Shown here: positions 1 through 10,908 of the stretch, piece by piece
How the letters are laid out: every line of letters begins with the position of its first letter
Numbering within the stretch: the first letter of the stretch is position 1
Assembly (NCBI GenBank): GCA_023053685.1
Contig: JALIGW010000013.1
Span: 18,684,501-18,748,500 of the forward strand
From: Diadophis punctatus similis
Lineage: Eukaryota > Chordata > Lepidosauria > Squamata > Dipsadidae
Direction: 5' to 3'
Length of the DNA: 64,000 nucleotides
Notes under the pieces: generated by a model
What the model saw: only the letters and a program-made list of their open reading frames with translations
What the model was told of the DNA's origin: nothing
Databases searched by the model: none
Program-made: the position numbers and the translations under genes

Positions 1-407
1 GCGGCTTATAAGAACTTTTAATTAAATTAAATTAATTAAATTAGTCTGTTCAGCTTCAGCACATTATTTTATCCCCTGGTTAGGGCTGAAAAACCTTTTT
101 CAGAGGGAGTAGGAATGAAAACAAGCCTGCAAAGACTTAGGGCTAGTAAAAAACTACTTCAAGGGAGTAGGAATAAAAAAATGTTGCAAGCCAGTAAGAT
201 CGTTAGCACCTCGTTAGGGCTGAAAAGACCTTTTTCAGAGGAGTAGGAATGAAAACAAGCCTGGAAAGACGGAGTAGGAAGCCGGGAAGATCGTTACCAC
301 CTCCTTAGGGCTGGGGAAAAAAGCTACATTTGGAGTATAAGACGCACCCAAATTTTCAGCCTCTTTTAGGGAGGAAAAAGGTGCGTCTTATACTCCGAAA
401 AATACGG
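1..407. mobile_element. TA-flanked MITE with GTATAAGACGCACC ends, right part
   Basis: The right terminus at 380-407 reads GGTGCGTCTTATACTCCG followed by AAAAATACGG, and the next two bases are TA. An inner inverted match, GTATAAGACGCACC, occurs near 338. The body (about 80-300) is built from degenerate tandem copies of a unit containing GTTAGGGCTGAAAA, CCTTTTTCAGAGG and AGTAGGAATGAAAAC. The left terminus is outside the window. A complete relative is at 41074-41544. No coding capacity is visible, so this is a non-autonomous element. The TA flank fits a Tc1/mariner-like target duplication, but the superfamily is inferred. Confidence 0.7.
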
Positions 408-409
408 TA

Positions 410-1548
410 TATTGAGACCCAACAAACCTATCTTGGTCTGTTCTGTTTCACTCACTGCACTCCTTTCACACAGACACATTGACGGGGAGGGCTTGCCTAG
501 CAGAAAGTTAACCCTGCTTTTCCTTTAGAAGTGCCATTCTTCTCAAGCACATAATAGTTTCCCTGGTGATTAAAAACAGGTGGGCCATGGCAATGGGGAA
601 TGTGGCTTACTTGGGAAGACTGGTATATCAGGAAGGCTATCTTCCTTTCTTCTCCAATTCCTTTTCCTTTTGTGGTCCCTTCAGGCCATAAAACAGCTGA
701 ATGGTGAGCTTGGTTTTCAGTGAAAGAACAAACCCATCATTTTCAGTTCTTTTGTAAACTGAAGGTGATGATTGCATAGCTCGGAAAGCCAAATAACTGC
801 AATCTGAAATATCTGCACTGCAATTGCAAAATTTACTTTCTGGTAAGGAAAAAAATATGATTCACTTTAGGCAATGAAACTGAAGGAAAGAGAAGGAAAG
901 AGAGGAACTTATTTTATGTTCTTATGGGGACATGAAGTTTTTTACTTTAGTGCAGGAAAGTTGAAAAACATCAGATCATTGGAAGGCAAAGAATTAAGCA
1001 CAGTGGGGAAATTTATCACTCCCAGCCTTGGGAAGCACCCAAAACCTTTTATAATCAGCTGAAAAATTATGAAGTCAAACCACAAGGATAATCTAAAGCA
1101 GAACAGAACCAGTGATGCTCTTCCTTCCTGCAGTATTTTGAATTGTGGCAATTGTTGTTTGGCAACAACAACAGAAAATCACTCAGACAAAACCATGCAG
1201 TTGACCACTTAAGTGAGCTCACCAGGGGCACTTGTGAAGGAAGAGACTTTGTCCCTGAAACCAAAAGAGCAGCTGTAATTACACAATTGAAGACCTGCCC
1301 TTTTGTTACTTTTATTGCATGCATTACAAATGGCAAACAAGCTCTTTGCCTGCCAATGGTCTCCTGCTCCATATTTAAAATATAAAAAATAGAAATAAAA
1401 TAAAATCACTATCAATCAGGATATCTGGCCACTCAAATATTGTCCAACTCTGACTTAAGTCATCAAATCTGACTCCTGGTTCAATGGATATAGCCAAATA
1501 AATGCATCTCCAATAATATATATTTTCATTTATCAGCAAAACAATGCT

Positions 1549-1550
<2 letters not shown>
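410..1550. other. 3' flank, no recognised feature
   Basis: Both strands were read. Only short open frames without family resemblance occur (for example 874-1062 plus and 1067-1372 minus), and I recognise no repeat family here. Confidence 0.5.

Positions 1551-1593
<43 letters not shown>
1551..1593. repeat. (CA)n microsatellite
   Basis: An uninterrupted AC dinucleotide run of about 21 units. The overlapping open frame on the minus strand is only poly-(Cys-Val) translation of the repeat. Confidence 0.97.
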
Positions 1594-1594
<1 letters not shown>

Positions 1595-1640
1595 CCTATG
1601 TATGAAGACAATTAACATGGTGAAAAAAGTAAGGTTCTAC

Positions 1641-1952
1641 CAGGGGTGGGTTCCTGCCGGTACGCTCTTACCTGTTGGTCGCCACAGAACTGAAGAAGCC
1701 GGTGGTGTTCGCGGCACGGGGCTTCCCCGTCCCGCTTTCCCCCGCCTGCCTGGATGCCGCCATTTGCGTTCTTTTGCCCTCTGCACAAACAGAACGCTTT
1801 GTGCATGCACAGAGGGCAAAAGAACGCAAATGGTGGCGTCTAGGCGGGCGGGGGAAAGCGGGCGGGGGAAGCCCCGCGCCGCGAACGCCACCGGCTTCTT
1901 CGGTTCTGCGGCGACCAACAGGTAAGAGCGTACCGGCAGGAACCCACCTCTG
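1641..1952. mobile_element. Palindromic hAT-like MITE with NRF1/YY1-type hairpin core
   Basis: The element starts CAGGGGTGGGTTCCTGCC and ends with the matching inverted sequence. It is flanked by a perfect 8-bp duplication GGTTCTAC at 1633-1640 and 1953-1960. The two arms, about 140 bp each, are inverted copies around a centre near 1800 and fold back on each other. The core holds GCCGCCATTTGCG, then GAACGC, a decayed NRF1-like TGTGCATGCACA, and GCAAATGGTGGCG. The open frames on both strands here are by-products of the GC-rich palindrome. Similar cores occur at 43231-43320, 54787-54885 and 58815-58900. Confidence 0.85.
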
Positions 1953-1978
1953 GGTTCTACATTCTACATTCTCTACTG

Positions 1979-2215
1979 AGCCGAGGTGGCGCAGTGGTTA
2001 AAATCAGCACTGCAACCTACTTCAGCTGACTAGTTCAGCAGTTCAGCTGTTCAAATCTCACCGGCTCAAGATTGACTCAGCGTTCCATCCTTCTGAGGTC
2101 GGTAAAATGAGGACCCAGATTGTTGGGGGCAATATGCTGAACTCTGTAAACCGCTTAGAGAGGGCTGTAAAGCACTATGAAGTGGTATATAAGTCTAAGT
2201 GCTATTGCTATTTAG
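1979..2215 (+). repeat. tRNA-derived SINE, full copy
   Basis: The head GAGCCGAGGTGGCGCAGTGG carries a polymerase III A-box-like element, and GTTCAAATC at 2049-2057 is a B-box-like element. The body includes AATGAGGACCCAGATTG, and the end is a (GCTATT)-type tail. Other copies lie at 16712-16950 (minus), 21268-21490 (minus), 21497-21720 (plus) and 50519-50760 (minus). It belongs with squamate tRNA-type SINEs; the exact named family is not certain. Confidence 0.85.
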
Positions 2216-2943
2216 GCAAGAAAACCCAAATGCACAGGTATAGTGTAGGTGGTACCTGACTCAATCATAGTAACAGTGAGAGGGATCTTGGAATTCTAAT
2301 GTACAATCACTTAAATATGAGCCAGCCTTGTGCTGCAGCTGCCAAAAAAGCCAACACAGTTCTAGGCTGCATTAACAGACGGATAGAATCAAGATCACGT
2401 GAAGTGTTAATGCCACTTTATAATGCCTTGGTAAGGCCACACTTGGAATACTGCATTCAGTTTTAGTCGCCATGATGTAAAAAAGATGTTGAGACGCTAA
2501 AAAGAGTGCTGAGAACAACAAAGATGATTAGGGACTGGAGGCCAAGACATATAAGGAACAGTTGCTGAAAGTGGGTATATCTAGTTTAATGAAAAGAAGG
2601 ACTAGGGGTGAAATGATAGCAGTGTTCCAATATCTCAGGGGCTGCCACAAAGAAGAGGGAGTCAAGCTATTCTCCAAAGCATCTGAAGGCAGGACAAATA
2701 GCAATGGATGGAAACTAATCAAGGAGAGAACCAACCTAGAACTAAGAATAAATTTCCTGATAGTTAGAACAATTAATTAGTGGGACAACTTGCCTCCCGA
2801 AGTTGTGAATGCTCCAACACTGGAAGTTTTTAAGAAGAGATTGGACAACCATTTGTCTAAAATGGTGTAGGGTTTTCTGCCTGAGTAGGGGGTTGGACTA
2901 GAAGACTTCCAAGGTCCCTTCCAACTCTGTTATTCTATTCTAA
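2216..2943 (+). mobile_element. CR1-L3 (Snake1-like) LINE, 3' end
   Basis: A 5'-truncated non-LTR retrotransposon. The decayed frames encode the end of a CR1-type reverse transcriptase: conceptual segments resemble [38 protein letters not shown] and ERTNLELRINFL. The non-coding tail has GGGTTGGACTAGAAGAC and ends TTATTCTATTC, the start of the (ATTCT)n tail typical of this family. Stops interrupt it, so it is inactive. Confidence 0.88.
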
Positions 2944-3039
2944 CAAAGGGGAACTTATCAAAACTATAGGTATTTGAGTTTGTTGTTGAGGTGGTTAAAT
3001 TTTTCAGTTTCTGTATATAACTTCTATCACAACATTTGT

Positions 3040-3420
3040 TCAAATTATGTTTCATCGTGACTAAAATTGGAAAGTTGAATAATGTATTCCAATTACAGGC
3101 TATTTCCTTGATAAATATGGATGCCATGATTTTACCTTGGCCCTCAGCTGGTTTTTCTGACTATTGTGCATCCAGCCTAGGCAAGATTTACTGTATATGG
3201 GGCTGTCAAGGTTCTCATAATATTAGATTTTTGATTGATGCACTTGCTTTTACTCATAGAATCCAGCAGCCATTATTTATTTAGATATTGATGAAGCTTT
3301 TGATATGTTATCTTTAAAGTTTCTGAAAGAAATTTTGACTTGGGATTTCCTCAAATCTTATATTTTGGGCTAATGCTTTTAATTCCACCTTTGTTTCATC
3401 TGATTACTAAACAGGTGTCT
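3040..3420 (+). mobile_element. L1-type LINE reverse-transcriptase fragment, decayed
   Basis: The open frame at 3036-3284 reads QLQAISLINMDAMIL, then GSHNIRFLIDALAFTH. After a stop the next stretch gives a degenerate DIDEAFDMLSLKFLKEI. This order matches the L1 reverse-transcriptase blocks PISLxNxDxKIL, NIRxLIDA and LDAEKAFDR. Both ends are truncated, and it follows a CR1 tail directly. Confidence 0.6.
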
Positions 3421-4209
3421 CTTCCTTTGTTGAATTTCTGTTCTGATACATGCCAAGAATATCTTTGTCTTCTTTTTGAACTTTAGACACCCTGAAAATA
3501 TCAAAGTGTTTACAATAGGGGAAGTAAGTATCAACACACAACGTTTGAATGAACTTGGTTTAATTAATGAACCACTGCTAATAACTGCTTAACAGTGGCA
3601 AACACACAAATCAAAATACGCAATATTTTCTTGCATCAGTCACCTGCTAATTCAGCTTCATTAGCAGCTGGTGTAAGTTCAGTCAGTCTTAGCTCTAAAC
3701 AAAGGCAATTAGTTTTGGTTATCTCACGGAATGTCCGAAAGCTTGGCCAAATGCCCAGGAGACTTTCTTGATAAGATATCCAACACAGGGAAAACAGGAC
3801 TTCACGATACAAGGCACAACAGAGATCCCAGTCTGAACTATTGTTTCCTGCAGCTTGCCAGCTGCCTCGACTGTTCTTAAATAGACTAGGGGAGTTGCCA
3901 ATTAGCCCCCAATCTTACTTCCAAGGAGACCTCCTCCGGAGTAAACCTTCCTGCCTCTTGGCAGCCCTGCGTGCTCTTGCAGTCAGGAAAGGAGTAGCCT
4001 CTCCTTTCCCATCACTGCCAAGAGGTGCTGGAGGTTCCAAAGGCCCTGGCTGCACAGGCTGCTGGAGGGCCACAACAGGTTTGTACATAATAGACAGAAG
4101 CATATATGAAGAAAATAATAGCTTTTTTCATTCTTATATGAAGAATATAAGAATATAAGCAGCTTGTGATGTATTCAGGCATCAATTTTGAATTGAATTG
4201 AATGCATCC
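3421..4209. other. 3' flank, no recognised feature
   Basis: Apparently unique sequence with short open frames only. No gene or named repeat was recognised on either strand. Confidence 0.45.
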
Positions 4210-4217
4210 ATCTACAT

Positions 4218-4303
4218 CGGGGTATCCAACCTTGGCACCTTTTAAGACTTGTGGACTCCAACTCCCAGAATTCTCCCAGAATTGCCAAGGTTGGACAACC
4301 CTG
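4218..4303. mobile_element. Short hAT-like MITE (GACTTGTGGACTTC family)
   Basis: An 86-bp element with ends GGGGTATCCAACCTTGG and CCAAGGTTGGACAACCCTG. It is flanked by the perfect 8-bp duplication ATCTACAT at 4210-4217 and 4304-4311, which has TA at its centre. The interior carries the family string AAGACTTGTGGACTCCAAC. Relatives lie at 9110-9180, 16960-17022, 18550-18684, 22044-22123 and 39098-39216. Confidence 0.85.
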
Positions 4304-4311
4304 ATCTACAT

Positions 4312-5014
4312 TCAAGCAGTTATTTTCTGAGTAGGGGTTTACAAGATGCATATTTGGGAGGAAATCCAAGTATCTTGGTATTGTCAAGAAGATGCTGAAC
4401 AGCTCAACCTCTTCTCCTATTGTTCTGCACCAGATAGAGCTCAAAACCATATGTGCAGCATGATTGCGACAGGATTTTTGGTCAAGTAAATATGCTAAAT
4501 TTTAAACTACAGAAGAAATTGATAAGAAATTAGAAGAACTAACATTTTGCAGGATTGTGCCAGTGTGAGCTGTTGTGCCAGGGTGAGGCTGGATTGACTT
4601 CAAGAAACAAACAACTTGACCCACCCCAAAGCTTGGACATTATTCCTAGCTTTGATCAAGATGATTGCTTTTAACTAGATAGGCCAGTGCAGAATTCTTC
4701 AGATTACATAAGAATTGATCCACTCTGGTGAACTGCAAGAAATGTCAAAAGAGCAAGGAAGGAATTGCTTCTTTGGTCCATTAATACAGTATCTCAAGGG
4801 AATGGACATATAATAGGAAAAAAGCATGGTCTATTTATTTGAGAATTAATTCTCCTAAATGAACAAGGTCAATCCATCTCTGAAATGTCCACATTCTTTC
4901 CATTGAACTTACAGCCCATTGCCAAAGGAAGGTATGTTCTTAATATTAAGAAAAGAAACAAATAGAGAATACATAATAAAGAAAGATGAGGCATATAGTA
5001 CAATAATTGACATA
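4312..5014. other. 3' flank, no recognised feature
   Basis: No gene or repeat family recognised. The open frame at 4175-4450 (minus) overlaps the preceding MITE and has no family resemblance. Confidence 0.45.
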
Positions 5015-5022
5015 CAGTAGAT

Positions 5023-5209
5023 CAGGATCCCCAACCCCTAGTCTATGGACTGGCACCTGTCTGTGGCATGCCAGAAACTGGCCCGCGAAAACAAGTGAAG
5101 CCCCATCTGTGGGATGCAGGCAGCATGCTAAACCATGCCCCCTCTGGTCCGTGGAAAAATCTCTCTCCACGGAACAGTCCCTGGGTGCCCAAAAGGTTAG
5201 CAGCCACTG
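5023..5209. mobile_element. hAT-like MITE with TA-centred target duplication
   Basis: A 187-bp element opening CAGGATCCCCAACCCCTAG and closing AGGTTAGCAGCCACTG. Inner motifs are typical of an amniote hAT MITE (CCCCAACC, then GGTCCGTGG). The perfect 8-bp duplication CAGTAGAT is at 5015-5022 and 5210-5217. Confidence 0.85.
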
Positions 5210-5282
5210 CAGTAGATTATAACATTAATCTATGAAAACTAAAATACAAAGAAAGGGGGATAATTGTACCGAGATTTTTAAA

Positions 5283-5475
5283 GAATTGAGTTAATCAGTG
5301 GAACAACTTGCCTGTAGAAGTTGTGAATGCTCCAATAATAAAAATTTTTAACAAGAGATTGGGCAACCATTTGTCTGAAATAGTATAGGGCTTCCTGCCT
5401 GAGCAAGGGGTTGGACTAGAAGATCTCCAAGGTTCCTTCTAACTCTGTCATTCTGTCATTCTATTATTCTATTAT
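5283..5475 (+). mobile_element. CR1-L3 LINE tail
   Basis: The last 190 bp of a CR1-L3 copy: the QWNNLP-like coding end (AATCAGTGGAACAACTTGCC), then GTATAGGGCTTCCTGCC and GGGGTTGGACTAGAAG, ending in TTCTATTATTCTATT. This copy keeps the GTATAGGG site uninterrupted, unlike the copies at 13.5 kb and 28.7 kb. Confidence 0.85.
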
Positions 5476-5984
5476 AGAATAAAGGGAGTCAGATTTTGAT
5501 AGCAAGACAAGTTGATTAGGGAGGGTAGATATTGATCGCAGTGGCCTGGATGATAATGCAAAGTAGATTGGGATGGTTTGGGTTTTCTATTAAGAGAAGA
5601 GCGGAGTGTCTTTTCATATACAGTAAATAGTGCTAAGCCTACGTTAAGACTTAAAATTTTCCCTTCCCTTCCCTTGAAACCATGGCACTGATTTTTGACA
5701 ATCTCCCAGTATTTAGCAGTGTAGTTAAGGAAGCCTCAGGTGCATTGACAAATGATACGTTTCAACTGTAGGGTGGTAATGACAGTGATAAAAGAATAGT
5801 GTGAAGGCAGGAGATAGGACTTGACCTTAAGAAAGATCCTGCACACAATCAACAATCAACAGCTATGCAAGACAGCAAAACAAAACAAGAGAAAAACCAG
5901 CATCCTAAAATTATATAGCCACTAGTCCAAACTGCTGCTAAATGACAGCGCCATTTGCCAAACTCAAGGGCAGATTTTTTTAAA

Positions 5985-6230
5985 AAATTGTGGTACCTAC
6001 TGGATAAAGGCACCAAACTAGAAACAGAGAGACTCTGAGTTCTAGTCCTGCCTTAAGCATGAATCCATCTGAGTGACTTTGGACCAGTCATTTTCTCTCA
6101 GCTACGGGAGCTCAGTCACGGCAAACCACATCCAAAGTTCTTGGCAAGAAAACTGCAGGGCCTTATCCAGGCAGTCACCAGGAGTCAAGACTGACCTGAA
6201 GACAGACATTTCATTTGATTTAATTTGACA
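5985..6230 (+). repeat. tRNA/CORE-type SINE, decayed
   Basis: The sequence runs AGGCACCAAACTAGAAAC, GAGTTCTAGTCCTGCC, TTTGGACCAGTCATTTTCTC, then GGCAAGAAAACTGCAGGG. This order recurs at 10218-10420 and, in part, near 55190-55345. It resembles squamate SINEs with a GGGCCAGTCACTCTCTCTCAGC body; named family uncertain. Confidence 0.6.
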
Positions 6231-6608
6231 CCCTTGACTATGGGGAAAGAGGAAAGAGGAGGAGGCAGTCAGACCTTTTCTTTAATGAAATTCTTTTCTT
6301 TCATTGCCCTCAGTAACAAAACCTTTCACTTCCAAATTGTTCCCTTGCAGCAATTTCTAGATGCTTTTTCTAAGACTATTTCAGGCTGATTTATAATTAT
6401 TTGGGGAATAATTACATTAAATTTCAGTTGCAGTCCATTTTAGGTGCAATCTCTTGTTAGTATACAGAGGAAAAAATGGTTTGTTTGTTTTTATTTAATC
6501 AATTTGAGTACCATCTCAGTCAGAAAGATAGCTCTAGGTGGATGACATATTAGGAAATTAAAATTAGAGGCAAAAGGGATAAACACTTTAATACACTGAC
6601 ACATAAAC

Positions 6609-7124
6609 CAGTGATTCTTAACCTTTTCTTAATCATGGCCCCCCTTTAAATACCTTTTGTGGCCATGGACCATGGCCATGGACTCCCAAGACTTAACTCA
6701 AGATTTAGAACATAGAATAATAATAGAATTGGAAGGGACATTGGAGATCTTCTAGTCCAAACCCCAGCTTGAGCAGGATACCCTATATCATTTCAGACAA
6801 ATGGTTGTCCAGTTTCTTTTTGAAAGCCTTCAGTGATGGAGCACCCACAACTTCTGAAGGCAAGCCACTCCATTGGTTAATTGCTCTCGCCATTAGGAAA
6901 TTTCTCCTTAGTTCTAGGTTGCTTCGCTCCTTGGCTAGTTTCCAACCATTGTTTCTTGTCCTGCTTTTTTGTGCTTTGGAAAATCATTTGAACTATGATT
7001 TAAATTGTTTAAATGTTATGATTTAAAATTTAAATCATAACATTTCTTCAAGCCTTTACAGACCTCCTGTGATGACATTGTGGCCCCCCCCAGGGGTCCA
7101 TGGACCACAGGTTGAGAATCACTG
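6609..7124. mobile_element. hAT-type element split by a CR1 insertion
   Basis: The left end is CAGTGATTCTTAACC and the right end is GGTTGAGAATCACTG, a SPIN-like terminal repeat. Subterminal GGCCATGGACC and GTCCATGGACC also match in inverted orientation. The flanks ACATAAAC (6601-6608) and CCATAAAT (7125-7132) agree at six of eight positions with TA at the centre. The middle is occupied by a minus-strand CR1-L3 fragment. Confidence 0.75.
6708..6982 (-). mobile_element. CR1-L3 LINE tail nested in hAT element
   Basis: Read on the minus strand, this contains the CR1 end: TTCCTAATGGCGAGAGC, CCAATGGAGTGGCTTGCC, AACCATTTGTCTGAAATG, then CTAGAAGATCTCCAATG, and a short AATAG-type tail. It lies wholly between the two hAT termini, so it inserted after the hAT element. 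Confidence 0.8.
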
Positions 7125-7136
7125 CCATAAATTGTG

Positions 7137-7510
7137 TTTCCAGCCGGGCTGGAAAAAAACTTCTTTGGAGGAAGTAGCAATGAAAAAATCCTGCAAGCCG
7201 GGAAGATTGTTAGCACCTCGTTAGGGCTGAAAAAACCTTTTTCAGAGGGAGCCTGCAAGCCGGGAAAACAAGCCTGCAAGCCGGAAGAGCTGGGAAGATC
7301 GTTAGCACCTCGTTAGGGCTGAAAAAACCTTTTTCGGAGGGAGCCTGCAAGCCGGGAAAACAAGCCTGTAAGCCGGAAGAGCCGGGAAGATCGTTAGCAC
7401 CTCATTAGGGCTGAAAAAAAAAAGCTTTGAAAAAGCTACATAAGACACACCCAAATTTTCAGCCTCTTTTAGGGGGTGGAAAGGTGCATCTTATATTCCG
7501 AAAAATACGG
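7137..7510. mobile_element. GTATAAGACGCACC-family MITE, truncated left
   Basis: The right terminus (GTGCATCTTATATTCCG then AAAAATACGG, followed by TA at 7511) is intact. The body holds two to three tandem units of about 85 bp containing GTTAGCACCTCGTTAGGG, AAAAAACCTTTTTC and GCCTGCAAGCCGGG. The units are cleaner here than at 1-407. The left terminal repeat is missing. Confidence 0.75.
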
Positions 7511-7967
7511 TAAGTTCCACTGGACTTGGTAGAAATTTCTTATTAGTAGATTTGAATAGAATTGCGTATTAAAATGCCATTGCCTTGAAATAGAATTATG
7601 CTGAAATTAGTGGAAGTGTCTTATTTTGCTTGATTCTGGCAGAGGTTTGCTAATGCAAAAATATGGGAGAAAGAAAATTCTCAATTTTGCCATACCATAC
7701 TTGGGTTGCAAGGGCTGTAGGACAGGGTTAGAGCATTTGTGCCAATCCGGATATTGCTAAAGGATGTTTCTGATAGTTTCTAATTGTTATCCGTACTGCT
7801 TAACACTGATAAAAGTTGCAGTCCAACAACATCTGAAGATGTAGAGATAAAATGAGACATAGATCCACCTCTTTAATGAAACATATAAATGGATAGTTGG
7901 CTATTTAGAAATTTAGATTCCTCCTCTAAATCAAACTGAATTGCTCTTACCTGTTACAGGTAGTCCT
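7511..7967. other. 3' flank, no recognised feature
   Basis: A-T-rich, apparently unique sequence. No gene or named repeat recognised. Confidence 0.4.
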
Positions 7968-8542
7968 CGACTAATGACTACAATTGAGCCCAAAATTTCT
8001 GTGGTTAAGTGAGACATTTGTTAAGTGAGTTTTGCTCCATTTTACAATCTTACTTGCCAGAGTTGTTAAGTAAATCATCTCAGTTGATAAGTTAGTAACC
8101 TGTTTTTTAAAATGAATCTGGCTTCCCCATTGACTTTGCTTATCAGAAGGTCACAAAAGGTGATACCCAGTGCTGGGTTGCTCACGGTTCGGACCGGTTC
8201 TTAGAACTGGTAGCGCCGGTGGTGGGAGGCTCCGTCCACCCGCCCGGGACGCTTCTGCGCATGCACAGAAGCTTCTGCACATGTGCAGAAGCATTGCGCA
8301 CACAAGCGCGCACGCGACCCGGTGGCAAAATAATTTACAACCCACCACTGGTGATCACATGACCTTGGGACACAGCAACGGTCATAAATATGAACCAGTT
8401 GTGCCAAGCATCTGAATTTTGACCACATAATCATGGGGATGCTGCAAAGGTTATAAATGTGAAAAACTATCATAAGTCACATTTTTCAGTGCCATTGCAA
8501 CTTTGAACTGTCATTAAATGAACTGTTGTAAGTGGAGATATA
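7968..8542. mobile_element. CAGGTAGTCCTCGAC TIR element carrying a nested MITE
   Basis: It starts CAGGTAGTCCTCGAC and contains the family's TAAGTGAG, CCCCATTGACTTTGC and CATAAGTCAC blocks. It ends near GTAAGTGGAGATATATG, a decayed inverse of the start. A second element is inserted at 8168-8350. Other copies, without that insertion, lie at 22417-22786, 35799-36158 and 51596-51988. No coding capacity; transposase family not assigned. Confidence 0.75.
8168..8350. mobile_element. hAT-like MITE (CAGTGGTGGGTTG ends), nested
   Basis: The ends are CAGTGCTGGGTTG and CAACCCACCACTG. The flanks GTGATACC (8160-8167) and GTGATCAC (8351-8358) are an 8-bp duplication with two later changes; the uninterrupted host element has GTGATCAC here. 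The core is CpG-rich and palindromic, with CTTCTGCGCATGCACAGAAG. A cleaner relative is at 31294-31460. Confidence 0.8.
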
Positions 8543-9105
8543 TGTCTTTGTTGAAGCCTTACATGAGATTTCATGTTACTACAATATAGATATCTGCATA
8601 AAAGTATCAAAGGATACTAGGGAAAATAATACCCTCAGCAAATGCAGCCACCATACAGAGACTAGAGCCAAATGGATTTAAAAAGCTGTACTGCCTAAAG
8701 AGCTGGCAAATTGTCATTGACAACTAAATAAATGATGAGTTTGAATCTCCTTTGCCTTGTTCTTAGAGTACATGAGTGTAATGTAGCCTTAGCCCTGCCA
8801 AGCGAGAATAACATAGTTTGTCAGCCGTTTTACAGAGCTGTAAACAAGTATATCAGAAGGAAGCCAAGGCATAACTTATCAAACAACTGAGTCTGTTATA
8901 TCAACATGTTCCCCCTTCTGCATGGTGATTCTACACTGATAACTTCAATATTTATGGGTATATATAGTTATGGGCATCTCAGCAGGTGGCAGCATGGAAT
9001 TGATTGTATCTGTATCTTGTTTTAGCTGATGACCTCAAACGCTCTAAGGATGGGGCCGTGATAACCCTTGCATGAAGGTCCACTTGAACATTCCAAGGCT
9101 GTAGG
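8543..9105. other. 3' flank, no recognised feature
   Basis: No gene or repeat family recognised on either strand. Confidence 0.4.
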
Positions 9106-9109
9106 CCAA

Positions 9110-9575
9110 GGGTCTCCAAATTTGGCAATTTTAAGACTTGTGGACTTCAGCTTCCAGAATTCCTCAGCTAGCCATTATTTTGCTGGGCCATATTACTAGT
9201 TGTCCAGGGCCTCATATGGCTCATGATCCATAGGTTGTACATGCCTGTTATAGAAGAGTTTTTTTTGGTAACAGTGTATGCATTCATTTTTATATTTACT
9301 TATAAATATTATAGAAGTTATTTCCCAGGGCTATCTTAGAAGGGACTTCCAACTTCCTGGTTTAGTCTATAGCACGGGTGTCCAAACTTAAGACTGGTGG
9401 ACTTCAACTCCCAGGATTCCTCAATTAACTTCTATAATATTTATAAGTAGATTACGGATATTCATGAATACATTGTTACAAAAAAACCTCCATAACAGGC
9501 ATGTACAACCTATGGCCCATGGGCCACATGGAGCCCTGGACAACTAGTAATACGGTCCAACAAAATAATAAAAAA
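9110..9575. repeat. Large inverted repeat built from hAT-like pieces
   Basis: The segment 9173-9320 is repeated in inverted orientation at about 9427-9572, with a spacer near 105 bp. Matching landmarks are ACTAGTTGTCCAGGGC against its complement near 9533, GGTTGTACATGCCTG against CAGGCATGTACAACC, and ATAAATATTATAGAAG on both arms. The left arm is preceded (9110-9180) and the spacer ends (9374-9425) with arms of the GACTTGTGGACTTC MITE family. Confidence 0.75.
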
Positions 9576-10217
9576 ATATAAAAACGTAAAGTGTATTATT
9601 TATATACATTATATTATACATTTTTATATGTGGCCCAAGACAATTCTTCAGTCACAGCACAGGCAACCCAAAGACAACCATGCTTTATGATAGCAATCTT
9701 GATTCCAAGGTGTCTTTACCCTCTTTAAAATATTTACATGGAGAAAATAAACAATTACATTTTTGAAATACAGTAATCAGGGTAAATGAGTTTAAAACTA
9801 AGGTGATATTTTTCCCTTGTTTCTTTACCATCTCTTTGTGTGTGTGTGTGTGTGGTGTCTTGTAGATGTTAATCTAATGGGCAGAGTCTGTTTTGATTAC
9901 TGTGTTGAAGCTTCTCAGGAGCTTTTTAACTGAAGCTCCACAGGTATTATAAACAAACAGATGTTGTGATCCTAAAACACAGAGGTAATTGATGTTAAAT
10001 TCGATTGAAATGAATATGATTTAAATTGGATGTGGCTAAATTTTTTTATCCTTTAATTTGAATGGGATAATTGGTGAGGCTTATTATGTTTGTTTTATTT
10101 CTGACAGCTTGTTTATATGATGCATGTATCCATTCTCAACTACTTTTAATTGCCCTGTATTTATTTTAAGTCACAGAGTGGTATATTTTGTTCAATAAAT
10201 TTCCCACTTTGTTGATA
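9576..10217. other. 3' flank, unique sequence with a short (TG)n run
   Basis: A TG dinucleotide run of about 10 units lies at 9835-9854. Otherwise nothing is recognised. Confidence 0.45.
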
Positions 10218-10420
10218 TGTTTGTGTTCTGGACAGGTGTAGTATAATGATAAAGGTTTTGGACTGATCCTGGGACGATCACTCCAGCACCAAGCTGTCAG
10301 GATGATTTTGGGTCAGTCATTCTTTCTCAGCTCAAGCTCCCTGTGACGGGAAGAAAGGAACAGGGAACCTTGAGGAACAGAAGGAAGAGCCACTCTCAAG
10401 GCAACAGTCAGATAAAATAA
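10218..10420 (+). repeat. tRNA/CORE-type SINE, decayed
   Basis: The head AATGATAAAGGTTTTGGAC is followed by GGGACGATCACTCCAGCAC, then TTTTGGGTCAGTCATTCTTT and CTCAGCTCAAGC. This is the order seen in the copy at 5985-6230. Confidence 0.55.
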
Positions 10421-10533
10421 ATCTGAGTCTGGGGCAAAAGTGTAATATGAGAAAGCATCTCAAGCATGACCCTCCTTACAAAAAAAAGAAAATGAAGGAG
10501 GGAGGGAGGGAGGGAGACGCGTATGCAGACTTA

Positions 10534-10906
10534 CCATATTTTTCGCCCCATAAAAATGGGTGGAAATGTCTGTGCATCTTATGGAGTGAATATTGCGTCA
10601 CAGACCGTGAAGTGTATTACCTCAAGGGCCCCCAACGGTGGACCGGTGCCGTTCCTTTGGTGAACAGCAGCCGGGCCGCAGCGGCGGGGTCCTTTTACAG
10701 TGCTGAACCCCACCTCTTCTGTCTTTATCATTGCCTGCCTCTTCTGCCTCTTTTCCGCAGTGCAGGAGTCAACAGGCAGAGCTGGCACATGAAAGGACAC
10801 CAATCTGTGGTCCTCTCAGACTCTGCCTGATATTTTTTGTTTGTTTTCCTCCTCTAAACCTAGGTACGTCTATGGTCATGTGCATCTTATAGTGCAAAAA
10901 ATACGG
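10534..10906. mobile_element. Divergent GTATAAGACGCACC-family MITE
   Basis: The left end is TA followed by CCATATTTTTCGCCCC. The right end is GTGCATCTTATAGTGC then AAAAAATACGG followed by TA. The inner 200 bp differ from the other copies, so this is a distinct subfamily. The overlapping open frames show no protein family. Confidence 0.65.
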
Positions 10907-10908
10907 TA

